Assembly (NCBI GenBank): GCA_902557145.1
Contig: CACDYZ010000001.1
Span: 116,612 to 180,611 of the forward strand
Length of the DNA: 64,000 nt
Source: an uncultured Alphaproteobacteria bacterium
GTDB taxonomy: Bacteria > Pseudomonadota > Alphaproteobacteria > HIMB59
Direction of reading: 5' to 3'
Shown here: piece by piece, positions 17,456-26,194 of the stretch
Position numbering within the stretch: the stretch's first letter is position 1
How the letters are laid out: each line of letters starts with the position of its first letter
Translations under genes and position numbers: made by a program
The notes under the pieces: model-generated
The model's database searches: none
Told to the model about the DNA's origin: nothing
Seen by the model: the letters and a program-made list of their open reading frames with translations, nothing else

Positions 17456-17563
17456 ATGAAGAAACAAGACCTTAAAAGAAAAAATGTTGAACAACTAAAA
17501 AAAGACAAATTAGCCCAGAAATTAAGAGAAAATTTAAAAAAAAGAAAAAAATTAAAAAAATAA
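17456..17563 (+). CDS. Very basic 35-residue peptide upstream of murA
   Basis: Missing from the track. ATG at 17456 runs to TAA at 17561-17563, four bases before the murA ATG. The product is about half Lys/Arg, with an amphipathic, helix-like pattern ([18 protein letters not shown] and a RKKLKK tail). It begins 23 bases from the divergent clpB start, within the over-extended clpB ORF of the track. Close spacing to murA suggests cotranscription. Role unknown; a nucleic-acid or ribosome-binding peptide is conceivable but not shown. Confidence 0.5.
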   Translation: MKKQDLKRKNVEQLKKDKLAQKLRENLKKRKKLKK

Positions 17564-17567
17564 ATTT

Positions 17568-18824
17568 ATGCAAACTGTAGTCATACAAGGTCCTTCTACC
17601 TTAAAAGGACACATTAATATCTCTGGCTCCAAGAACGCCTCGTTGCCCATTATGATATCGACTTTGTTAGCTGAGGGAAATTGCTTAATTAACAACATAC
17701 CTAATCTCAGAGATACAAGATTTTTAGTTTCAATTCTAAAAGATTTAGGATGTCGTGTTGATTTTCAAAAAAATACGTTTGTTGTAAAGAGCTCCGCAAT
17801 AAAAAAAAAATCTGCTGATTATGAATACGTTCGTCAAATGAGAGCTTCTATTGTTATTTTAGGACCTGCTATTTCAAAATATAAAAAATTTAAAATAGCA
17901 CTTCCAGGCGGTTGCTCAATTGGTACTAGAGGAATTGATTTACACTTAGATGCTTTAATGAAAATGGGCATTAAAATTTTAATTAAAAATGGCTATGTAA
18001 TAGCAGAAAGAAAAAAAAATAATCTTAACTCAATCAATCACAAATTTCCAAAAATTAGTGTTGGTGCTACTCAAAATATCTTAATGGCAGCTACTTTAGC
18101 AGATGGTATTAGTAAATTAAAAAATTGTGCCATTGAACCTGAAGTAGTTGATCTTATTAATTTCCTGAATAAATGTGGAGCAAATATAAAAGTAAAAAAT
18201 AGAACAATTACCATTAAGGGCGTTGAAAAACTAAACCTTGAAGATTATAAAGTCATTCCTGATAGGATTGAGGCAGGTTCCTATATTTTAGCTACCATGG
18301 CAACGAAAGGAAGGCTTAGATTAAATAACTTTAATCCAAACGACTTAACTTTTCCTTTAAAAATTTATCAAGACATGGGGCTAAAAATAAAAAAAATATC
18401 TAAATCGTCTTACGAATTTAATTGCAAAAGGCTTAAACCCTTAAAAAAAATTTCTACTAAAGAATTTCCTGGATACCCTACAGACTTACAAGCCCAACTT
18501 ATTGCAACGCAACTTAAATCTGCCCAAAAATCTAAAGTAATTGAAAATATATTTGAAAATAGATTCATTCACATCCCAGAACTTAGAAGATTTGGAGCCA
18601 ATTTATCAATTATTGGTAAAACAGTGACAATACATAAAACCTTGAATTTATTTGGCGCTGAAGTAATGGCAACTGATATAAGGGCTAGTTTTTCTCTTAT
18701 AATCGCTGCAATGATATCCAGAGGTACAACGGTAATAAATAGAATTTACCACTTAGACAGAGGTTATGAAGATTTTGATTTAAAATTAAAAAAATGTGGC
18801 GTAAACATATCTAGAAAAAAATGA
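17568..18824 (+). CDS. murA: UDP-N-acetylglucosamine 1-carboxyvinyltransferase
   Basis: Transfers enolpyruvate from PEP to UDP-GlcNAc, the first committed step of peptidoglycan synthesis, in the cytoplasm. The 418-residue length is normal. Residues 17-27 carry the INISGSKNASLP motif (Lys and Asn contact substrate), and the active-site loop is LPGGCSIGTR with Cys116, the residue alkylated by fosfomycin in the classic enzyme. The C-terminal half has FPGYPTDLQAQ and RIYHLDRGYE. It overlaps hisG by 4 bases (ATGA), beginning a murA-hisG-hisD-infA operon. Confidence 0.97.
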   Translation: MQTVVIQGPSTLKGHINISGSKNASLPIMISTLLAEGNCLINNIPNLRDTRFLVSILKDLGCRVDFQKNTFVVKSSAIKKKSADYEYVRQMRASIVILGPAISKYKKFKIALPGGCSIGTRGIDLHLDALMKMGIKILIKNGYVIAERKKNNLNSINHKFPKISVGATQNILMAATLADGISKLKNCAIEPEVVDLINFLNKCGANIKVKNRTITIKGVEKLNLEDYKVIPDRIEAGSYILATMATKGRLRLNNFNPNDLTFPLKIYQDMGLKIKKISKSSYEFNCKRLKPLKKISTKEFPGYPTDLQAQLIATQLKSAQKSKVIENIFENRFIHIPELRRFGANLSIIGKTVTIHKTLNLFGAEVMATDIRASFSLIIAAMISRGTTVINRIYHLDRGYEDFDLKLKKCGVNISRKK

Positions 18825-19456
18825 ACAATCAAAATTTAACTATTGCTTGTCCCAAAGGAAGACTGGAAGGAAAGGTTGTAAAATATCTCTCTGAAAGAGG
18901 TGTAATTATAGAGCAACCTTTTTTTAACGAGAGTGTAAGGAAATTAACTTTCGATACAAACTTCAAAGAGATAAAAGTCATTAAGTTAAAACCCTCAGAT
19001 ATTAGATCTTATATTATGTTAGGGGCAGCAGATATTGGATTTGTTGGATACGATGATATTCTTGAAAATAGTTCACAAAATATTGTTATATTAAAAAAAA
19101 CTAATATAGGGAAGTGCAGAATATCTATAGCATCAGACAAAAAAGAAATTAATTTTTCAGAGAAGAAAATATTCAAAGTCGCAACAAAATTTCAAAATAT
19201 ATCTGAAAACTACTTTAGAGATTTAAATATACAAACTGAAACAATAAAATTAAACGGCTCCATCGAGCTTGCAGTAAAATACCAAATTGCTGATTTCATT
19301 TTAGATCTTGTACAATCTGGAAAGACTCTTAAAGATAACCAACTTTATGAAAACGTAATTATTAATAATGATATCACAACTGTAATCATAAGTAGTTATT
19401 TTGCCTATGATTTAAAGAAAAAATTTATAAAAAAACTAGTTACAAAAGGTTTATAA
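18821..19456 (+). CDS. hisG: ATP phosphoribosyltransferase, short form
   Basis: First enzyme of histidine synthesis: joins ATP and PRPP. The 211-residue length is the short HisG form, which lacks the C-terminal regulatory ACT-like domain and in characterised species needs the HisZ subunit. Visible motifs are IACPKGRLEG at the N-terminus, GAADIGFVGYDDI, and the PRPP loop region around ADFILDLVQSGKTL. Start ATG overlaps the murA stop. No hisZ is in the window, so it would have to lie elsewhere. Confidence 0.95.
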   Translation: MNNQNLTIACPKGRLEGKVVKYLSERGVIIEQPFFNESVRKLTFDTNFKEIKVIKLKPSDIRSYIMLGAADIGFVGYDDILENSSQNIVILKKTNIGKCRISIASDKKEINFSEKKIFKVATKFQNISENYFRDLNIQTETIKLNGSIELAVKYQIADFILDLVQSGKTLKDNQLYENVIINNDITTVIISSYFAYDLKKKFIKKLVTKGL

Positions 19457-20727
19457 TGAGGATCGTTAGTAAAAAATGGATTTTTAATAAACTCAACTCT
19501 TCCTCAAATGTAAATACAGCAGTCAGTGGTACTGTCAAAAATATCATTAAGGATATAAAAAAAAATAAAGATGAAGCTTTATTAAAGTATGTAAGAAAGT
19601 TTGAAAATAAAAAGGCTACTTTAAATAATTTAGAAATAACTCAAAAAACTCTAAAGGAAGCTTATAATTCTATATCAAATGATAGTAAAAAAGCACTCCA
19701 ATTAGCTTATAAAAGAATTCACTATTATCACTCGAAACAAAAAAAAATATCATATTCTTTTAAAGATCAAATCGACTCAAAATATTATATACAATGGAAT
19801 CCAATTGAAAATGTTGGCTTATACATTCCTGGTGGACTAGCATCTTATCCCTCGACTGTTTTAATGACAGCTATTCCTGCAAAAATAGCGAGAGTTCCAA
19901 ACATAATGATTTGTGTCCCCTCTCAAAATGGTGAAACATCAAAACTTACATTAGCAGCTGCTTATTTATGTGGAGTAAATCAAGTCTACAATGTTGGAGG
20001 AGCTCAGGCGATCGCAGCGTTTGCTTTTGGCACTAAGTTAATAAAAAAAGCTGATAAAGTATTTGGTCCAGGAAACCAATATGTAGCTGAGGCAAAAAAA
20101 CAATTATTTGGATTTATTGGAATAGATTTACCAGCAGGACCATCGGAAGTTTTGGTAATAGCAAATAATAAATCAAATCCTGAATGGATAGCTTATGATG
20201 TTCTTGCGCAAGGCGAACATGATCCCAATGCAAAAACCTATGTTATAGCTAAAAATAAAAATATTTTACTTAAAGTAAAAAAGGAACTTCAAAGAATAAT
20301 GAAAGAGACAAAATTAAAAAATGTTGATCGATCTATTAAAAATAACTGTTACTTAATCTTAGCTAAGAGTCAAAAAGAAATATTTGAAATTACAAATTTT
20401 ATTGCCCCAGAGCACCTCCACATTCATGAAAAATTTAATAAAAATATATTAAAAAATATAATAAATGCCGGATCTGTTTTTTTGGGAGAAAAATCTCCTG
20501 TAGCATTTGGAGATTACACCATAGGCACTAACCATGTACTGCCTACAGATCAAACTGCAAAATTTTCTTCAGGTTTAGGTGTAGAAGATTATACAAAAAA
20601 AACAGTTTTTATTAACCCTGGTAATAAAACTCTAAAGAAAATAGCAAAGCCGACAATCAATCTTGCAAGACAAGAAGGTTTAGAGGCACACGCTTTATCA
20701 GTTGAAATTAGAAAGATCAAAACATAA
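19456..20727 (+). CDS. hisD: Histidinol dehydrogenase
   Basis: Catalyses the last two oxidations of histidine synthesis (histidinol to histidine, NAD-dependent, Zn-dependent). 423 residues, full length. Motifs: [17 protein letters not shown] near residue 117, [36 protein letters not shown], the zinc/catalytic region AQGEHDPNA, and APEHLHIH with the catalytic histidines. It shares one base with the hisG stop (TAATG), tight operon spacing. Confidence 0.97.
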   Translation: MRIVSKKWIFNKLNSSSNVNTAVSGTVKNIIKDIKKNKDEALLKYVRKFENKKATLNNLEITQKTLKEAYNSISNDSKKALQLAYKRIHYYHSKQKKISYSFKDQIDSKYYIQWNPIENVGLYIPGGLASYPSTVLMTAIPAKIARVPNIMICVPSQNGETSKLTLAAAYLCGVNQVYNVGGAQAIAAFAFGTKLIKKADKVFGPGNQYVAEAKKQLFGFIGIDLPAGPSEVLVIANNKSNPEWIAYDVLAQGEHDPNAKTYVIAKNKNILLKVKKELQRIMKETKLKNVDRSIKNNCYLILAKSQKEIFEITNFIAPEHLHIHEKFNKNILKNIINAGSVFLGEKSPVAFGDYTIGTNHVLPTDQTAKFSSGLGVEDYTKKTVFINPGNKTLKKIAKPTINLARQEGLEAHALSVEIRKIKT

Positions 20728-20738
20728 TATACACCAAC

Positions 20739-20960
20739 ATGTCCAAAGAAGATGCAATAGAATTTCAAGGTGTGGTTTCAGAGCTACTTCCAAATGCTAT
20801 GTTTAAAGTTAAGCTAGATAATGACCATGAAGTCATAGCCCATACGTCTGGAAAAATGAGAAAAAATAGGATTAGAGTACTTGCAGGAGACCGAGTAACA
20901 GTTGAAATGACACCATATGATTTAACTAAGGGCAGAATAACATTTAGGTCAAAGAACTAA
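20739..20960 (+). CDS. infA: Translation initiation factor IF-1
   Basis: A 73-residue OB-fold protein with the IF-1 core [43 protein letters not shown] and C-terminal GRITFR. It binds the A site of the 30S subunit during initiation. Placed 11 bases after hisD and followed by an RNase G-like gene, a familiar alphaproteobacterial neighbourhood (the usual maf gene between them is absent here). Confidence 0.97.
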   Translation: MSKEDAIEFQGVVSELLPNAMFKVKLDNDHEVIAHTSGKMRKNRIRVLAGDRVTVEMTPYDLTKGRITFRSKN

Positions 20961-20988
20961 TGAATAATTTTTTAAAAGGAGTAATGCC

Positions 20989-22116
20989 ATGTCTACAAAA
21001 CTTATTGTTACAAACTACAAAAATTTCAAGTGTGGAGTTAAACTAAATGAAGGGGAATTGGTTAACATTCGCTTTCAACCCAATGAAGATGTTCAAATTG
21101 GGGATATATATAAAGTAAAAATCTCAGAAATTTTACCCAACGATAGTGGAGCTTTTGTCTCTTATGGCAGCGGAGACCAAAGAGGTTTTTTTAAAAGAAT
21201 AAATTTTCCCAATGGAGATAAAGCCCATGAAGGACAAACATTATTACTTCAAGTTAGAAGTATAGGTTCCAAGGATAAAGTTCATCTTTTCACAAACAAC
21301 GTAATACTAACTGGAAAATTTATTAATTTATTGCCTTATGGTGATGAGATTATTTTAAGTAGAAGAACTAGAAAAAACTTAGATACAAATCAACAAGATA
21401 AAATTATGGATGCTTTAAGTGAGTCTGAAGTTGGACTAATAGCTAGACACAATCTAATTCCTGAAAATATTGAAATAGCTCAATCAGAGTTGAATAATTT
21501 AAATAATCAATGGAAAGAGATTGAGTTAAATGCAAAAGAATTAAGCGAAGAGGGCCTTGTTTTTCAAAATACCTATTTTGATCAAAACTTTGTTTGCGAT
21601 TACTCAGACAAAAACACTGATCAAATTATTTTTAGTGATAATGATCGATTTGAAAGGGTCAAAAATTGGGATGAAAAGCTAGATTCAACTTTTGCAAATT
21701 TATGTGAAGAAATGTCAAATGAACAAATTGAAGAAGTGTTTAATTTGGGAGAAAAAATTGATTATTTGATTGGACATAATTACGATTTACCTAGTGGAGG
21801 CAATATCATGATTGGTAAAACAGATGCGCTTACTGCGATTGATGTAAATACTGGTTCTGCAAAAAGATTTGATACCAACAGAGAGGCTATACAATTAATT
21901 TCTAAGCTCATCAAATTAAAAAATATATCTGGAAAAGTTGTAATTGACCCAGTTGCAAGTGACCAAAATACACTTAGAAAACTTGTGGGCATGTTGAAAA
22001 ACGAATTTAGAGATGATTTGAGTATAACTAATGTTTATGGCTACACTAGAGGTGGACTGTTAGAATTGAGTAGATCCAGAAACGATCGTTCAATTGATGA
22101 GTTAAATCTTCAATAA
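20989..22116 (+). CDS. Ribonuclease E/G family protein, short form without zinc link
   Basis: A 375-residue RNase E/G-type protein. The N-terminal part holds an S1-like domain (residues about 35-115), then the catalytic domain with TDALTAIDVNTGSAKRF and KLKNISGKVVIDPV, which keep both metal-binding aspartates of the DNase I-like site (IDVN and VID). It ends at SIDELNLQ just where RNase E/G proteins carry the CPxCxG zinc-link, which is missing. Ribosome-binding site AAGGAG is clear before the ATG. Likely role is rRNA or tRNA 5' processing or decay; the altered multimerisation site is inference. Confidence 0.88.
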   Translation: MSTKLIVTNYKNFKCGVKLNEGELVNIRFQPNEDVQIGDIYKVKISEILPNDSGAFVSYGSGDQRGFFKRINFPNGDKAHEGQTLLLQVRSIGSKDKVHLFTNNVILTGKFINLLPYGDEIILSRRTRKNLDTNQQDKIMDALSESEVGLIARHNLIPENIEIAQSELNNLNNQWKEIELNAKELSEEGLVFQNTYFDQNFVCDYSDKNTDQIIFSDNDRFERVKNWDEKLDSTFANLCEEMSNEQIEEVFNLGEKIDYLIGHNYDLPSGGNIMIGKTDALTAIDVNTGSAKRFDTNREAIQLISKLIKLKNISGKVVIDPVASDQNTLRKLVGMLKNEFRDDLSITNVYGYTRGGLLELSRSRNDRSIDELNLQ

Positions 22117-22126
22117 TTTTTATAAA

Positions 22127-22202
<76 letters not shown>

Positions 22203-22278
22203 ATAGCGCATAATTTTTATTACAAATAATTTCTTTTTACTAGTAAAAATTAGTTATTATAGAGTAGAGGAGCTCTAA

Positions 22279-22650
22279 ATGACAAATTTTGAAAAAGTTA
22301 AGTTATTCATGGATACTTATGGCCAAGAAGTAAAAGATAAAGCTGAATTTAGCGATGAAAAGACTAACAAATTAAGAATTGACCTTATAAAAGAAGAATT
22401 AGAGGAATTAACTCAAGCAATGAATGATAAAAACTTACTTGAGGTAGCTGATGCATTAACGGACATACTTTATGTTACTTATGGAGCAGGACATGCTTTT
22501 GGTATTGATTTAGATAAATGCTTCGATGAAGTTCAAAACTCTAACATGAGTAAGTTAGGTGAAGATGGAAAACCCATATATAATGAGTCCGGAAAAGTAA
22601 TGAAAGGCCCGAATTATTTTAAACCGGACCTTTTAAAATTTATTAATTAA
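22279..22650 (+). CDS. MazG-like all-alpha NTP pyrophosphohydrolase
   Basis: A 123-residue protein with the MazG/PRA-PH metal-binding pattern: KEELEELTQAM (EExxE helix, about residues 35-45) and LEVADALTDILYVTYG (ExxD, about 55-70). Such enzymes hydrolyse nucleoside triphosphates to monophosphates, often non-canonical ones. The C-terminus (SKLGEDGKPIYNESGKVMKG) matches the phage- and bacterium-encoded COG4696 type. AGAGGAG precedes the ATG. The stop shares TTAA with the stop of the convergent neighbour. Confidence 0.85.
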   Translation: MTNFEKVKLFMDTYGQEVKDKAEFSDEKTNKLRIDLIKEELEELTQAMNDKNLLEVADALTDILYVTYGAGHAFGIDLDKCFDEVQNSNMSKLGEDGKPIYNESGKVMKGPNYFKPDLLKFIN

Positions 22651-22970
22651 GCCTTCGGCATATTGGTTGCACCAGTTTCTAAAGAGAAAATTTTACCATC
22701 TTTAAAAGTGAATACTGCCATTACAGCTTGAGTATTGCCATCTGAAAAAGTCGCAAAAGAATGTTCAATTCCAATTTCATCGTTTTCATAAATAATTCGA
22801 ACTTTTTCTCTATTAATATCATCACTCATAGCCCATTGTATAACATCCTGTTTACTTAAAACATTTCCAGATGCGTGCATTGTAAATTTGTAGTCATCAT
22901 GAAGTACTTCATTCATTCCAGCTTCATCTTTGTTCATGAAGACTTCATTGTATTTTTTTAGTAAAGACAT
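22647..22970 (-). CDS. NTF2/SnoaL-like small protein
   Basis: A 107-residue protein with the NTF2-like layout: N-terminal helices (LLKKYNEVFMNKDEAGMNEVLHDDYKF), then strands ending in FTFKDGKIFSLETGATN. This cone-shaped fold is used by ketosteroid isomerase-type enzymes and by binding proteins; catalytic residues are not evident, so the function is open. Good ribosome-binding site (AAGGAG). It lies 17 bases after the next gene upstream, so the two form a pair. Confidence 0.75.
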   Translation of the reverse strand: MSLLKKYNEVFMNKDEAGMNEVLHDDYKFTMHASGNVLSKQDVIQWAMSDDINREKVRIIYENDEIGIEHSFATFSDGNTQAVMAVFTFKDGKIFSLETGATNMPKA

Positions 22971-22987
22971 TTATTTCTCCTTGAAAT

Positions 22988-23287
22988 TTATTTTACTTCT
23001 ACAGGTGTAAGTTCAAATAACTGAATATGATCAATACACTCATCATAAATTGGCTTCATCACAGGGTTAGTTCCATTAACTAAAGCCATCATACCCTCTT
23101 CATTATGAACATGCACTTTGAACATTATTCCACTTTTATCTGGTAATATACCAGGTACAGTTTTTTCTACATATGCAACCTCTTTTCTCATAGCCATACC
23201 TTCATCAGATTGAAAAAATGTCATGAATTTCTCAAGCATACCCTCACCCTCTTTAAACTTACCAATTGCTAACATCATTTTTTCCAT
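22988..23287 (-). CDS. Small hypothetical protein, dimeric alpha/beta barrel-like
   Basis: A 99-residue protein without signal or membrane segment, with strand-helix-strand features (MMLAIGKFKEG, then SGIMFKVHVHNEEGMMALVNG, and HIQLFELTPVEV). The length and the strand order resemble ferredoxin-fold ABM-type proteins, but no catalytic residue is evident, and the assignment is tentative. A strong AAGGAGAG ribosome-binding site precedes the ATG. It precedes the NTF2-like gene, 17 bases apart, on one operon. Confidence 0.65.
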   Translation of the reverse strand: MEKMMLAIGKFKEGEGMLEKFMTFFQSDEGMAMRKEVAYVEKTVPGILPDKSGIMFKVHVHNEEGMMALVNGTNPVMKPIYDECIDHIQLFELTPVEVK

Positions 23288-23418
23288 GATTACACTCTCC
23301 TTTATTAGATTTACTTTAGCTTATTATCTCACAAAAATATTAATTTTTTTTTAAAACATTATGCAAATAAATCATAATTTAGTTTCATCCAGCAATATTC
23401 AAAATCGTATTAATTGAT

Positions 23419-23610
23419 ATGAGAACTATATTTAAAATTGGCTCCAAAAACCACACTCTTAAATATCAAAGAAAGATGTCTGAAGGTGAAGTAAAAAAAA
23501 TGAAGTCTTTTGTTACCGATAAAGGTGAAAAATTACAAAAGACTAGTAAATTTAAAATTATGGATATTCAAGACTCAAAAGACCAAAAAATCTACAAAGT
23601 TACTCTATAA
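23419..23610 (+). CDS. Small hypothetical protein, 63 residues
   Basis: A Lys-rich soluble protein (MRTIFKIGSKNHTLKYQRKMSEG start, VTL end) with a strand-helix-strand-strand look. No family recognised and no signal peptide. It stands alone, divergent from the preceding pair by 131 bases, and is followed by a broken small ORF. Moderate support only from length and coding-like composition. Confidence 0.5.
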   Translation: MRTIFKIGSKNHTLKYQRKMSEGEVKKMKSFVTDKGEKLQKTSKFKIMDIQDSKDQKIYKVTL

Positions 23611-23676
23611 TTAAATATTTTAATTTTAGTAATTATCCAATACTGTTAATTAAATAATTTTTTAGAGGAGTATGTG

Positions 23677-23836
23677 ATGAACGTCTGTATTTTATCAACT
23701 TTTAAAGGATCAAAACGAGACTGGTTGGAAATGATTGAAGCCAATAAAGAAAAAACAGAATATTTTGTATTTAATAATGAAAGTTTGGGATGCAAAATAC
23801 GAATGTGCTGAAGAAAATTATTCTTTTGAAAAATAG
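23677..23836 (+). pseudogene. Small ORF, frameshifted near its 3' end
   Basis: AGAGGAG precedes an ATG that gives MNVCILSTFKGSKRDWLEMIE and so on for 44 residues, ending at TGA 23809. Dropping one T of the TTT at 23784-23786 instead yields NNESWDAKYECAEENYSFEK and a stop at 23834, a product of 52 residues with a more protein-like C-terminus. The stronger downstream frame suggests a 1-base indel in sequence or in nature. Family not recognised. Confidence 0.45.
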
Positions 23837-23910
23837 TCTTAAAAATATTAAGTATAAATATTTTTTTCGAATATAATTTTATTATAATGTTTGTCTAAAT
23901 AAAAGTTACT

Positions 23911-25071
23911 ATGATAAATGAATACCTATATAAACCTTTTGAAGAGAAAACCATATCAAATGTAAATAGGTTTAAAATAAGTAAAAAAGATTTGAATGAA
24001 TTAAAAAAATCTTTTAATAACAAAATTGTTTTAATTTCTGGTGCTGCAGGGTCTATTGGTAGTCAATTCTCAAAAGATATTTTTAATTACAATTTGAAAA
24101 TTAAAAAAATTATTTTTTTAGATAGAGATGAAAATATGCTCACAGAGCTTAATAGAAACTTACTATTGTTTAATAATTTTAGAAAATTAAAAAGCGAATT
24201 TGTTTGTACAGATTTGAACTCAATGGATATAGGTAATTTTTTATTAAAAGAAAATGTACAATTCTATTTGAATTTTGCTGCTGTAAAACACGTGAGAAGT
24301 GAGGAGAATATACAAAGTCTAAAGTACATGTTTAAGACTAATTCAATTAGTTTCGCCCCAAAAAAAATTACAAATTTAAAAAAAATATTTTCAATTTCAA
24401 CTGACAAAACAGTAAATCCATCAAGTTTTTTGGGTCTTTCTAAACACTTAATGGAAATGTATTTAAGCAAGTATAAAAATAAAGATATTTTTGTATCTAG
24501 TGTAAGGTTTGCAAATGTTGCTTTTTCAAATGGAAGTATTTTAAAATACGTTGTTGACAGACTAATACAAAAAAAAGAATTTGGTGCACCTGAATTTATT
24601 AAAAGGTATTTTATAACTCATAGTGAAGCTAGTAACTTATGTTTTAAATCACTTTTAGAAAGAAACAATAAAAAAATTGTTATTCCAAACCCCAAACTTT
24701 TAGACAAAGACATTTCAATCACTGAATTAGTCGAAAAAATTACAAGACAATTTGGATTTTTACCAAAATTTTATAAAAAAAAAACTATAGTAAATAATTA
24801 TAAAAACAAAAATTGTTATATTTTATTAACGTCTGTAAGTGATGGGCAAAAATCATTTGAAGAATTTTTTTCAAGTGAAGAAAATATTTTGGAAGATATA
24901 GATAGTAGTATTTGTAAAGTTGATTTACCTCCTTACGATAAGAGAAGTAAAATTATTTTAGACAAAATACTCATAAGCAATAATATTGGTAAATTAAAAA
25001 AATATTTATCCTCTGAATTTAAAAATTATAAACCTCCAAAAAAATATATTAAGTTAAGTCAGACAATTTAA
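23911..25071 (+). CDS. NAD-dependent nucleotide-sugar epimerase/dehydratase, CapD/PseB-type
   Basis: A 386-residue extended SDR: GAAGSIGSQFSKD (GxxGxxG, about residues 46-52), FLDRDENMLTEL acidic site after beta-2, NFAAVKHVRSEE, and STDKTVNPSSFLGLSKHLME, the altered YxxxK region (SK retained) typical of polysaccharide biosynthesis CapD-like UDP-GlcNAc 4,6-dehydratases. It lacks the four-helix membrane region of long CapD proteins. It would make a modified amino sugar for surface glycan. AT-rich, no clear Shine-Dalgarno, in an accessory stretch before tmRNA. Confidence 0.85.
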   Translation: MINEYLYKPFEEKTISNVNRFKISKKDLNELKKSFNNKIVLISGAAGSIGSQFSKDIFNYNLKIKKIIFLDRDENMLTELNRNLLLFNNFRKLKSEFVCTDLNSMDIGNFLLKENVQFYLNFAAVKHVRSEENIQSLKYMFKTNSISFAPKKITNLKKIFSISTDKTVNPSSFLGLSKHLMEMYLSKYKNKDIFVSSVRFANVAFSNGSILKYVVDRLIQKKEFGAPEFIKRYFITHSEASNLCFKSLLERNNKKIVIPNPKLLDKDISITELVEKITRQFGFLPKFYKKKTIVNNYKNKNCYILLTSVSDGQKSFEEFFSSEENILEDIDSSICKVDLPPYDKRSKIILDKILISNNIGKLKKYLSSEFKNYKPPKKYIKLSQTI

Positions 25072-25280
25072 AATTAATTAATATTTATATTTAGGCAAAG
25101 TGAGGGGCGTTACATATCTCTTTTCTTGATAGATAATATTTAGAAAATATCAATATTTTAAAAATATTTTTTAGTAAATTTTTTCAATTTTTTCTAATTT
25201 TATGTTTTTTTTGATTAACAATTCTTAATATTAGTCTTAAATTAATTCTAGTTAAACATATATTATGGTATACCCAATTT
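25072..25280. other. AT-rich intergenic stretch with a 9-bp copy of the tmRNA 3' end
   Basis: No ORF or RNA is recognisable in these 209 bases. The one feature that stands out is aggggcgtt at 25103-25111, GC-rich in an otherwise AT-rich stretch and identical to 26168-26176 at the 3' end of the tmRNA gene. Nine bases is weak evidence for an old att site. Confidence 0.35.
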
Positions 25281-26108
25281 ATGAATAACTTTTTAGTAAA
25301 AATATTTAATATTTTTAAAACACCTCAAAAAATACCAAAAAAAATATTAGATAAGCTAAGCTATTATTTTAGTTATAAAAGGTACAATCAAACTTTTTTT
25401 GAAAATGAACAAAACGAAATCTTTGAATATTTTGGTTTAAACAGACAGGAGGGTATTAAAAAATTAACACTCATAAAAGAAGACCTTGATTTTAAATTAA
25501 GAAATAGTGAAATGAGTTCAGAACATGAGGTTTTTTTTTCATGCCTCTCATTAAGTAAAAATAAATCATTTATCGATATACTGGAAATAGGCACATTTGA
25601 CGGATTTAATTCTTTGCTATTATCAAATTTATTTCCTAACTCTAATATTGATACAATTGACTTATCTGATACGGATGGTGATTTTACTAATTTTTATAAT
25701 AGGAAAGAAAATACAAGTAAATTTATCAAAGATAGAAATATTATTTTATCTAAAAATAAAAATATAAATTTTTCTCATCTTAACTCATTAAAATTACTAA
25801 ATTATAAAAAAAAATATGATCTAATTTGGATTGATGGTGCTCATGGATATCCTGTGGTTTGTATAGATATTATTAACTCACTTCATATTTTAAAAGAAAA
25901 CGGTTTAATTTTATGTGATGATGTTCATTTAAAATTAAATCAGAGTAATTCAGACAAAATGTATACTTCAATCGCTACTTATGAAACATTAAATGAATTA
26001 AAAAAACAGAATTTAATTAAGTTTAGATTGGTATATAAAAGACTGAGTACTAAATATAATTGTTTTGAAAGTACAAGAAAATTTGTAGCAATTGTCTCGA
26101 AAATTTAA
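25281..26108 (+). CDS. Class I SAM-dependent methyltransferase, Methyltransf_24 type
   Basis: A 275-residue protein. Motif I is DILEIGTFDGFNSLLLSNLF (about residues 95-115), motif II NIDTIDLSD, and the later acidic motif KYDLIWIDGAHGYPVVCIDI, followed by LILCDDVHL. This is the O-methyltransferase-like subfamily common in glycan and secondary-metabolite loci. The N-terminal 90 residues are a Lys-rich helical extension. With the sugar-modifying gene upstream it suggests a small glycan-modification cluster next to tmRNA; substrate unknown. Confidence 0.82.
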   Translation: MNNFLVKIFNIFKTPQKIPKKILDKLSYYFSYKRYNQTFFENEQNEIFEYFGLNRQEGIKKLTLIKEDLDFKLRNSEMSSEHEVFFSCLSLSKNKSFIDILEIGTFDGFNSLLLSNLFPNSNIDTIDLSDTDGDFTNFYNRKENTSKFIKDRNIILSKNKNINFSHLNSLKLLNYKKKYDLIWIDGAHGYPVVCIDIINSLHILKENGLILCDDVHLKLNQSNSDKMYTSIATYETLNELKKQNLIKFRLVYKRLSTKYNCFESTRKFVAIVSKI

Positions 26109-26164
26109 TATTTAAATTTTTATTTTTATAGAATTTTAAAAGTATTTACTTCAATTTAAAATTT

Positions 26165-26194
26165 AAAAGGGGCGTTCTGTTGCCCGGCCGCCCC
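26165..26194 (-). terminator. Stem-loop at the tmRNA 3' end
   Basis: On the minus strand GGGGCG and CGCCCC pair around a 14-base loop and are followed by TTTT. It may be the last helix of the coding piece, an intrinsic terminator, or both. Confidence 0.5.

Noticed and set aside
17431-17508. 25-residue N-terminal extension of ClpB in the track ORF
   Set aside because: [14 protein letters not shown] is unlike any ClpB N-terminus and overlaps the divergent small basic ORF; MNFEKYT fits the family start.
25072-25280. Riboswitch or small RNA in the 209-base gap
   Set aside because: No conserved helix or aptamer core is visible; the stretch is mostly A/T runs.
23911-26108. A defence island or prophage remnant beside tmRNA
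   Set aside because: The genes here are a sugar dehydratase and a methyltransferase with no integrase, restriction enzyme, toxin or phage gene.
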